Origin: Macrocybe gigantea
Taxonomy: Eukaryota > Basidiomycota > Agaricomycetes > Agaricales > Callistosporiaceae
Length of the DNA: 64,000 nt
Direction: 5' to 3'
NCBI GenBank assembly: GCA_011319805.1
Contig: SJRY01000117.1
Location: 1-64,000 of the forward strand
A program made the position numbers and the translations under genes. Positions within the stretch are counted from its first letter, which is position 1. Every line of letters starts with the position of its first letter. Below the pieces are notes generated by a model. It ran no database searches and was not told the DNA's origin. It saw only the letters and a list, made by a program, of their open reading frames with translations. Positions 55,513-64,000 of this stretch are shown here, one piece after another.

Positions 55513-57173
55513 AATGCCTCAGTTGCAGGTGGAATCGGGCGGATGGGACAGCACAACTTGGTGAGAAGCACAGCACCTATAAACACCAATATTTGGCCAA
55601 CCATATGATCATATTACTTCCATCTATCTATAGGTATGCCACATTTTATCGGCGTATCCCCGCACGGATGCATGCAGTCACGGAGCACGAATACGGCTAA
55701 TGGCGCCTTAGACGCGGACTTTAAAATATCCTTGTGTACTTTCAACACACCGAGTAAACTCCACACCGTCTCCTACTTTTCGTCCTGCCTTTCGATCGCT
55801 TGTCCTTAATAGGATAGTCGATCTCGCTGCAGGGTGGAAGGCAGGGGGATGGCGGGGGTTCACTTGAAGAAAAGAAAGGATTAGAGAAAAACAAAACACC
55901 GCGGCACCAGCGTCAGTGAACGTGATCGCAAAAATGCGAGACTCGTCGAGTGGACCAACCAGCTCTCCTGGCGGGGTTCCCGCCAAGGCCGAGGAGGTGC
56001 TCGACGGTTACGTTATGACGAGTTTGGCGCGCGCTTCCTGCCCCCCGAACGCGATGCCCGCAGAATGTCACCAGTCCTTCCAACCCGCAAAGGCAGTCGG
56101 AAAGGTGCTCCATTGGACACCGACGTTCGGGCCCCCGTAGAAAGGAAAAGGAAAAGGAAAAGAGAGGAAGAAAAAGAGAGAAAAAGAAACAGAAAAGGAA
56201 AAGCTATCTACTCATGCATCACACGGTGCCTCCTGGTGCCGTTGCTGCTGTGACTTGCCTCACGTCTTGCCCATTGTCGACCTCGCTCGCTCGCCTATCG
56301 GGATCTGTTAAATAGTCCCGCCCACCCGCCCATGTCAGTTTCGAACTATAACGCGCCACGCACCTCACAAGTCACAAATGCGCGTCCCGCTGTCACCCTT
56401 AGCTTCAATGGTGCCTTTCTGGCCAAGGCGGGATGATGGGTGGGCGTTGTTGACGACGTGGACGAGGTAGATGAGTGAACGCTGAACACCGATGACGATC
56501 CCTCATCAAGCACGAACGCGAGCATGATTACCTGGTGGGCGAGGTAAGGGAGGGTGATGAAAGTAGGAGGGAAAGGACGACGCTGGCTTGAGTCGCGAAA
56601 TGGCTTGGTATTTATACCGTCATCGATCGGGGGCTGACAATCTCGGCCAAACTCAGGTCCAAATTCAAGCACAGAGGTGGACCTCAACTCGAATCAGCCT
56701 ATGTGGCTGACATTCTGAAAATCACCATCTATTAGCCGCGTCGAAACAGCGGTTCAAGACTCACGCTGTCGCAGAAATCCTCTTTATGGTATTACAGATC
56801 GGGCGGGCTGCTACGCAACACGTCGCTTTAGTCTTTTCGGCCCCTCCTTCTCATTCATTGAGTTGACCTTCCTGTACTCAGCAGCTTTTCAGGACATGCA
56901 TCCATTCCGTGGTTCCAAGAAAAGTGTTCAGGTATCCAGTCGCTCCGTTGATACTGAAGATAAATAGATACCATATATCCGAATCATCCTCCACCATAAT
57001 TAATGGCTTTTTATTGTTCTGTGCAGTTGTTCCTTTGGCGGAGAGGAAGAGAGTCGTCCTGAAATGGTTAGGTAGTTTTCTGACTAAGCCTTTTTCCCTT
57101 GAGCTTCTTCCGACATGGAAGCCAATCCAACAAAACGGAATGCGCCTTCAACTGCACCGCTGCAACTGAGCAG
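55513..57173. other. Intergenic; purine microsatellite and small ORFs only
   Basis: A GGAAAA/GAGAAA purine-rich stretch lies at about 56143-56210. A minus-strand ORF (56687-56346, Ser/Thr-rich centre) and a CpG-rich stretch at 55910-56110 have open frames, but no motif, splice pattern or signal peptide supports a gene. Confidence 0.45.
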
Positions 57174-59261
57174 ATGCTGCTTTCTCGGTCTCGGCGACTG
57201 AGACTGGTATTTCTGATTGCTGTCTTCTGGGTCTTCTACTATCACCTCAAAAAGAACGATGGTGCTGTTTATGTCGATCAGCCCGAAGACACGCCTACAG
57301 TCCCAAACACGGTAGCGCCTGTGGTCAGAAACGTCGAGAAGAGTAAGCCGCAATCACAAGCAGCCCCGGAGCTCGCGAAGCATAAGTATCGTAAAGATGG
57401 GCTTCTCGAAGTCAATGAGGATGGACCCCATCCCATTTATGAACTGATTGCTCGGGCAGAGAAGGCATGGGACGACAAGCTCAAGCGTGCGAGCAAGACA
57501 CTGAGGGAGGCCGCAAAGGAATATAGGCGCAGGTACAACAGGGATCCACCTGCGGGGTTTGACGTCTGGTGAGCCTCGATCGTCCGACTTGAGAGGGGAA
57601 AGTATTAAACGTACCATTGTTTAATTAGGTGGAAATATGCACAGGACCATAACGTTCAACTGCCGGACGAATACGACACGATATTTCACGACATAGAGCC
57701 ATTCTGGGGAATCGAGCCCGAAGACCTGGCGAAAATCCAGAAGGAGTTGGAAACAAAGGTCGATTCGTACACCCTCGGAAAAAATGAGTCGAGCCTGCTG
57801 GGTGTTGTGACGTATGCCTTTCATGAAGGAAAGTACAACGACCTCATCAAGGGTTCGGTGAAGATTCTAGAGCTGCTTCGCGAGGTCGAAGCGGACCTCC
57901 CACCTTTCAGAGCGACATTCTCTCCTCATGATGGACCCAATCGTTTGTCAGATTATGGAGTCAAGTCTGCCGTTCTCGAAGCCGCGGCAGGCGGGACGGG
58001 TACGTCTTCGCGTCGGTGCACCACCTTTATCTGGACTAATTGTACAAGCTGTCTTGGTTCACTCGTTACCTAAGATTAACCCGATAGGCTGGATCGCGGC
58101 TTGCCCGCCATCCTCTCCGGCTCGGCAAAAACCCCCAAACCTCGAAAATCCTCCACCACGATCCGCCAAAAAGACGTTCATCCACGATCACAAAAGGGCC
58201 ATGGATCCGTGCGTCCATCCAGGTCATTTCCACCATCATGGCCAGTTTCTCTCGCACTACAACGGTCCGACTCCGCAGCAGGTCATGGTGCCCGAGTTCT
58301 CATACTGTTCCACGACTCTTCATCACAACATTCGCATATCTGTTCCATATGGATGGGTGGAAGATATATTTCCGCGTTCAAATGATCCAGAGTGGGAGGA
58401 TAAGCTCGACGAGCGCCTCTTGTGGCGAGGAAGCAACACGGGCATCTTTCACGCAGAACACATCCCTTGGCAAGGCTCTCACCGGGACTTTCTTGTGTCG
58501 TTCACGAACGAGCTGAACGGTACGAGCCGAATTCTTCCGCCAACGCTATCTCCAAAGGACAGAATCGGCAAGCCAAAGGAAATCCGCAACGCCTATTTGA
58601 ATCCAGCGATGATGGACATCGCATTCGCTGGCACTCCGATTCTGTGCACTTCGCCCACTTGCGAGCTGCTCGCCGCCGTATATCCCTGGAGAGAAAAGCA
58701 GAGCATTCGTGAAGCGGGGAATTATAAATATGTTCTCGATGTGAGAGCTTACCTTAGCCCACGTTTGGTGCTTTGCCTAATAAACGAGCAGATCGACGGC
58801 AATGGATGGTCTGGCCGATTTAAGCGCCTTATCACGTCGAACGCATTGATATTTAAAGTCACTGCATATCCCGAATGGTTTGTGCCCTTCCTTAGCCTTG
58901 TTACACTGACGTACTGAGTGCTACGAACAGGTATATGGACCGCATAGCCCCTTGGGTCCATTATGTGCCTGTCCAGATAGATCTATCGGACCTGCACGAT
59001 ACGTTGCTATTCTTCCGAGGTGACGGAAATGGCGATGGTGCGCACCAAAACATGGCAAAGAAGATCGCCATGGCGGGCAGGCAATGGAGTCGGACGTTTT
59101 GGAGAAAAGAGGATATGGTTGCTTACCTTTTTCGGTTTGTTCGGATTCATGCTTCACCCCAGTTCAGTACTAACCTTCGTGTTAGACTAATGTTGGAATA
59201 CGTTCGCGTAATGAGTCCTGATAGGGAGACCATGTCGTACCGAGAAAGGGGCCGCACATGA
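57174..59261 (+). CDS. GT90 / CAP10-type glycosyltransferase
   Basis: Exons 57174-57568, 57629-57999, 58049-58740, 58792-58877, 58931-59134 and 59186-59261, phases consistent, 607 residues. GT90 enzymes (fungal CAP10/CXT1, animal POGLUT) transfer xylose or glucose in the secretory pathway. A type II anchor (LRLVFLIAVFWVFYYHL) follows the start. The CAP10 domain shows WIAACPPSSPAR, RISVPYGWVEDIFP, LLWRGSNTGIFH, and then KYVLDIDGNGWSGRFKRL and FFRGDGNGDGAHQNMAKKI, which are typical of the family C-terminal core. An alternative start at 57115 lies in another frame; the ATG at 57174 is chosen because it leads straight into the anchor. Confidence 0.88.
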
Positions 59262-59366
59262 GAGAATGATGTCGGCGAGATGCTACATAGGTAAAATTGC
59301 AATCTATACCAACTTGTAACAGCAAATCAGTAATCTTTTCAAACTAACGTTTAGCGGTCGTCAAAA

Positions 59367-61138
59367 CTACAGAGACGATTCCGAATCCGAGTCTGGGCCC
59401 CGCCAGCGAACCGCGGGCACTAAACTCCTCAGCTTCGCAATCTTCTCTTCCGATAAAGAAAGGTCGTTCGAGCTCAGATCGAGTTTTTCGATCCCAATGC
59501 CCTGCACCTTTCTGGCTCGTAAGAACTCCAGAAACGCTTCGAATCCAGAAAGCCTAGAGCCAGTTTCGCCGGTCTTGAAATGGAGATTCGAAATCGCCAG
59601 CCTCTTCAACGATGGAAGAAATGATGTGCTTGATGTCGCGACTCCCGTCATTGAGCACGGAACGGACAACATATTTATCAAGTCGTCGCGCGACTGACGA
59701 ATGCTCAGGCTTTGCAAACGTCCTAAGCGGCTGAAAACGTCTAGCCAGTCCTTCTCCCTGATGACGGAAGTGTAAATGTACATGGACTGAAGATTTTCCA
59801 GCGGAAGGGACGAGATCATTTCCCCGACCGAATCGAACTGGGATTGCTGCGCTCTGTGAAAGTAGTTGGAGCGGATGTTGATATCGAGCTGCAGGTCGTC
59901 ATCCTTGGGTTCTGGCGAGTACCACGTCCTCAGCCAGAACCGTTCTTGCCATGGAGAACCTGAAAAACCACCTTCGAGATATGCGCAGCGAATTGAGGGA
60001 TGGACGCATTCTCGAACGGCCTGGGGGACGACATTGCACGAATTGAAGCACTTCATGGCTATGACCGCTCTCTCCGGATAGACCAAGTTTTGCAGTGCGT
60101 ACAGGCAATCCAATAAGGAAGAACACTGCAGTCGAATGTGACTCAGATGCGACAGGACACACGGCTCGTCGACGACGAGGTGGTCAGAAGGAAGAGTGTT
60201 GGAGAGGTCCAAGTGCTCCAGCCGGGGCATCTTGCGCAACGCGGAGATGAACATGTTGGTCGAGGGCGTCGACAACACTTGGATCCATGATAAGTGGAGC
60301 TTGAGGCTGACGATGTCGTGTCTTCCGCTTTGCAGGAGCGGCGAGTCCCATCTGAGAGGACAGTCGACCAATTCGAGGTGCTGCAAGAGCGGCGCTGCTG
60401 GGAATGTCTGCGCCAGGAGCGACCCAACGTTCTCCGACTCAAACTCGGATTCTCCGGGCGGGTAACGATGGAGGCTGAGATACGTCAGACACGACGGCAT
60501 TTGGCCAACGGACGCACTTCGAAGCGCGACGCGCAGCGCTTCCTGCTGTCCACAAAAAATAAACTTCTGGACCCTCGACAGCTCTCTCAACGCTAGATGC
60601 AGCTTATCCAACCTCGTCGAAAGCGCGTAGTCGACCAGGATGATAAGAGGTGCCGTCTTTGACCTTCGAAGCATCTCTTTCGCCCATTCCGGGTGGGCAA
60701 GCGGAATGCAGGTCCAAAGGTCCGGCGATTCCAACGCGACGGCTCGCCACCGCGAACACACGGAAGTGATCTTGATCAGCATCCGGAGGCGGAACTCTGA
60801 CTTCATCTCTTGTATGCAGACGAGCGCGTGAAAGATTTTTGCGAGTATTTCGACGGGAAGTCTGACGAATGGCACGATGGCGTTGCGACGTCGCTTCAGC
60901 CTCTCGGCCGTCCTCTCCAGCTCGTTGATGCTGACATCTATCGTGCTCTGCGCCGCCCGGACGTCCTTTATGCGACAGTCATGAGAATGAACCAGTTCCC
61001 AAAATGTGAATTCTACGATGGCTTGAATTGTCAGCTTTCATCAATTTTTAGAGTAAAAGTCCATACCGTCCATCGTACTACGATGTCCTCACCGTGCATT
61101 TGAAGTCGAAGGCGTGTGGTCCTTCCCTTCTGGAGCAT
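59367..61138 (-). CDS. F-box protein with LRR-like C-terminus
   Basis: F-box proteins recruit targets to SCF ubiquitin ligases. The main exon (about 61052-59367) has a helical lead (AAQSTIDVSINELERTAERL), the F-box (VRLPVEILAKIFHALV, then SVCSRWRAVALESPDLWTCI) and repeated Leu-rich segments (LEHLDLS, LQHLELVDCPL, LQSLSIRQ) with a last LDLSSNDLSL. An in-frame methionine lead exon (61138 to about 61093) joins through a GT-AG intron of about 70 bp, but the exact start is uncertain. This layout belongs to a large agaricomycete F-box expansion; the substrate cannot be guessed. Confidence 0.82.
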
Positions 61139-61856
61139 CTGAAACCATAGATACACCGCGCTGTATCCGAGACACAAACTACATACGTACGATAAAGCTA
61201 TCATCGTCGATGTAATACTACTGTGAGTAATTTCATGGTGGAACTTGAGACCGGGCCCCGACGTTTCTGGTGTGCAAGTGTATCCTGCGCTGGGGATGCA
61301 GCAGCGACGATGATGTAAGGTCCTATGTAGAATGGAGTAGACTGAACCAGTGTTTTCCTTACATAATAAAACCATGGCTTGTCAAGCATAACTGAACTCA
61401 CACGTCGTGGCTCGCCAGGCGACAATGGCATTCGCTTCGTTTTGCGTCACAGGCTGCGACGAGTATATGTACATGAGTCGTACTGTACCAGCATTATATG
61501 TCCTTTTCTCTCTCTCAAAAAAAAAAAAACCTTGGCAAGTCGCTAGGGACGTTGTTCCACTCTCTATCATGACTGTCGATGAGGTTTTCGAGTAATTCGT
61601 CGAAGAGGAAGGCATCGATTGGCAAGAATTATGCGAGGACAATACCATGATGCAGAAACGCACGACACAAACGATTATTTTGAGACACGATGCACAGATG
61701 TGTCGACAACGCGGCGCACCCACCCAGGTTAGAGGCACATATCAAAGTTATGCGATTGCCGTATAGGTTACTTCATCTGCTTCATACAAAGTAGCAGCTT
61801 CCTATCTCTGACTGTCCCGACTCGGATGCTCCACACATTGCCTCTGTGAGTACCTT
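61139..61856. other. Intergenic; no supported gene
   Basis: Short ORFs on both strands. The plus strand near 61590-61700 reads a coding-like EEEGIDWQELCEDN, but behind a stop and without splice signals I trust. Confidence 0.4.
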
Positions 61857-62232
61857 TTAAAGCCCCTCGAGACGAGGCCATCTTGCGCCAAAAGGGCCGC
61901 GCACTCCGCTTCTGGTATGTTTATAATAACGCGATTTTGGTGCTGCATCTGTCATCCAGAATGAAAGTGAGCGTACGAAGTTGCGGTTCTGTAAATATAT
62001 CGAGAACTGCAAACCGTGAGTGCAATACGTACAGCGGGTAACGTGCAGACTCGGAATGCGTCTTGGCGCTCTGCGATTCTGGGTCTTTCCACATTGGCAT
62101 GCCTCGTCTCTCGACAAAGTTGTCATCTGACGCCAGGGATCGGCTGATGATATCATATGTACGGCCTTGCTTCACGGGCTGTGCCAGCACGGCTTGGAAA
62201 GTCAGGGAAAGTAAGAGCAGTTTGAAGCTCAT
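61857..62232 (-). CDS. Small secreted protein, not of the array family
   Basis: Exons 62232-62029 and 61988-61857 with a phase-0 GT-AG intron of 40 bp, 111 residues. The signal peptide MSFKLLLLSLTFQAVLA is followed by QPVKQGRTYD. The mature part has a dibasic VERRG site, few or no cysteines and a basic, aromatic C-terminal half (SFWMTDAAPKSRYYKHTRSG). It has no resemblance to genes A to K. The 40-bp intron is short, so the model is tentative. Confidence 0.5.
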
Positions 62233-62685
62233 GACGACGAAGAGGCCCGCTTTTCGTTACCTTTTTTTGGCCTTCTCGACTTGGGCGAGGCTTTTATATC
62301 CAGAAGTTTGAAACATGGGGACGCAAAACAATGAATCAGACAGTGATGAAACCATGTACATGTATCAGGGCGCGAGAGATTGCGCCTTGGCCTCAAGTGA
62401 GGTAACGAGGCGGTATAACTTAGTAATGAATAGAAGTGAGGAAACACAAGAAAACCCAGGCCAGAGAGGGTCTAGCTTTGACTCGCCGGGAGTGCAGTTC
62501 GCTGGGTAGTTAGCCTCATTATATCACGAGTCCGTACCATGTCATTGGTCAAGATTAAAAAAAGATTATTACAGCCCTTTGCATAAATAACTGAACACGT
62601 CGATTTTTTCTCTCTATTTGTGCGACTAAACAGTGTGACAGGATAAGATGCTTAGCTAATGAGGCTGCCCATATCATGAACGACC

Positions 62686-63180
62686 ATGGCGCCGCACTTG
62701 TCCAAAGATCTCCGCGATCATGTCGTGAAATGGCGGAAAGAGTATGGTTGGACATATCGAAAACTCGCTGATGTTGCAGTTGCTCCATCGGCACGATCAG
62801 CACGATTCTAGCTCTTCAGAAAATGTACGGTCAATCAACTAACCCCTTCACGTAACGTACAGGGCGCCCTCGCCTCCTGGATGACCATAACATGCTGTTT
62901 CTTGACCAACTTCGAGAAAGAGAGCCAACTCTATACCTTGATGAGATCCTACAGCAGCTGGAGGTGCACCGGGAAGTTTCTATATCAACTGCTACTTTGC
63001 AACGCGCGATAACAAAATACAGACCTCCTGCGGACAGGAAATGACCGTAGAGCATGTTGAGTTCCGTAAACAATACGCAACGGGTCCCTCGAGGCTCCGA
63101 TCTTCCTCACGTTCGACGGCGCTCGTGAAATGCGAGGAGACAGGGTAGCAGTGGCTTATCAGCGTGACGATAAGGAGGAT
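62686..63180 (+). pseudogene. Tc1/mariner-type transposase relic, N-terminal part
   Basis: The start MAPHLSKDLRDHVVKWRKEY is followed by YRKLADVAV, as in the helix-turn-helix DNA-binding part of fungal Tc1/mariner-like transposases. Later frames read RPRLLDDHNMLFLDQL, REREPTLYLDEILQQLE and VSISTATLQRAITKY, the usual linker and second helix-turn-helix. Stops and a frameshift interrupt it, and the catalytic DDE domain is not recognisable downstream. Inverted repeats were not found by eye. Confidence 0.7.
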
Positions 63181-63662
63181 CAGTCACGATATTTGGCTGG
63201 TACAATTAAGTGAAAAAAATGGACGTGTTCAGTTTATTATGCAAAATCCTGTAGTTCTATCATGTTTCTTTTGTTAACTCAGTGGCATGAAAAGTACAAC
63301 CTTCTAGAAAACAACTGTATGTCTTACTTTTTTTCCTTCCAACCACCTCTATTTGTCAAGATCTAGGAGCATTCTTCTTCCACTATCCAGCAACTTGTCA
63401 CCAACTCACTACGACATGTGCAAGCCTGTCAATGCCAAGCCTGCATTGGTACATGAATCCTCATATATGCCACACAGTCGGATCTAGATCACGGGTTGTG
63501 GGGGTGATCGAGGAACGGAATAGGTATCCTCCGGAAGTATTATGGATGTACGACTGAGGCCAAGGAACAACCACCTCCCGCCGCACTTTCTTCCGTCACC
63601 CAGCACTTATCAGACAGCAACCTTCGCATTCGTTATGCCGTCTCCTCTGGCAATTGTTGGCA
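63181..63662. other. Upstream region of the last gene; nothing recognised
   Basis: About 480 bp without a supported ORF; it presumably includes the promoter of the gene starting at 63663. Confidence 0.5.
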
Positions 63663-64000
63663 ATGGTACACCCCAAGTTCGCCATCGCTTCACTGTCGCT
63701 CGGAAGCTGTGAGCACCACTCGCTCCCCCAGAAGATCCGTGTCGCAAGTTCGCTGGGCTACGAAGGACTAGAAATATTTTTCGCCGATTTCGAGGCTTTC
63801 GTAGACGAGGTGCGGAACGGACAACACGCGGATCTTTTTCCTTCCAGCCAGCCGCCCTTCCCTGATGTTTCCCGCCGTGAATTTGAACGCGCCTGTGCAA
63901 CAGCTATCTCGACCCTCTGCAAGTCACATAACCTCGAGATACCCGTCATCCAACCTCTTCGCAATTTTGAAAACTTCTCGTCACGGGCAGAGATTGAGGC
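63663..64000 (+). CDS. Sugar-isomerase / 3-dehydroshikimate dehydratase-like TIM-barrel protein, partial
   Basis: From ATG 63663 the frame is open to the window end (112 codons). MVHPKFAIASLSLGSCEHHS and LPQKIRVASSLGYEGLEIFF match the first strand and helix of xylose-isomerase-like TIM barrels; FADFEAFVDEVRNG and the following region with ACATAISTLCKSHNLEIPVI and QPLRNFENFS fit fungal 3-dehydroshikimate dehydratases of quinate breakdown. Metal-binding residues lie beyond the window, so the exact enzyme is undecided. An upstream ATG at 63634 is out of frame. Confidence 0.75.
   Translation, partial: MVHPKFAIASLSLGSCEHHSLPQKIRVASSLGYEGLEIFFADFEAFVDEVRNGQHADLFPSSQPPFPDVSRREFERACATAISTLCKSHNLEIPVIQPLRNFENFSSRAEIE

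Noticed and set aside
55913..56140. Opposed ORFs in a CpG-rich stretch
   Set aside because: Open on both strands because of GC-rich composition; no family resemblance.
61382..61738. Minus-strand 118-codon ORF containing poly-Phe
   Set aside because: The poly-Phe comes from a homopolymer run; no motif and no supporting splice pattern.

Overview
The window looks like nuclear DNA of a basidiomycete fungus, probably an agaricomycete. Genes carry short introns of about 45-70 bp, and the recognisable genes are fungal: gamma-tubulin complex component 2, a Cue1-like protein, a Qc-SNARE of the syntaxin 8 type, a GT90/CAP10 glycosyltransferase, an F-box protein and a DAP1/MAPR heme-binding protein. 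Mobile DNA is chromodomain Ty3/gypsy, MULE-type and Tc1/mariner-type. All homology statements come from reading motifs; no database search was run.

Layout. 1-2991 is the 3' part of a chromodomain Ty3/gypsy element. 3202-15742 is a Mutator-like (MULE) DNA transposon with about 60-bp terminal inverted repeats. It interrupts a MAPR gene copy and itself contains a complete 6.5-kb Ty3/gypsy element (4746-11260) with LTRs that look identical and a 5-bp target duplication. From about 16 to 46 kb lies an array of ten paralogous two-exon genes (called A to J here) for small secreted proteins with a signal peptide, four conserved cysteines and a Pro/Ser-rich tail. An eleventh member, K, sits at 54 kb and a decayed exon at 38.7 kb. 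I do not recognise this family. The array is cut by GCP2 (19.3-22.4 kb) and the Cue1-like gene (23.1-24.1 kb), and it contains a roughly 5-kb inverted duplication: 15.7-20.7 kb matches 33.1-38.0 kb, with a truncated second copy of GCP2.

From 46.7 kb onward the DNA is mostly ordinary single-copy sequence: a large low-complexity membrane-anchored protein, a class I glutamine amidotransferase, syntaxin 8, family member K, a four-TM membrane protein, GT90, an F-box protein, an unrelated small secreted protein, a transposase relic, and the start of a sugar-isomerase/dehydroshikimate-dehydratase-like gene that leaves the window.

How it fits together. The array seems to have grown by repeated duplication of a module: secreted-protein gene, a degenerate downstream ORF, and sometimes a MAPR gene. 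Promoter, signal-peptide exon and intron stay similar between copies, while the mature cysteine domain and tail differ strongly. That is the pattern of a fast-diversifying secreted family such as candidate effectors, and it is the most interesting system here. Several one-base indels break otherwise good reading frames (GCP2, amidotransferase, gene D, both retroelements), so either pseudogenisation or long-read consensus error must be considered throughout.
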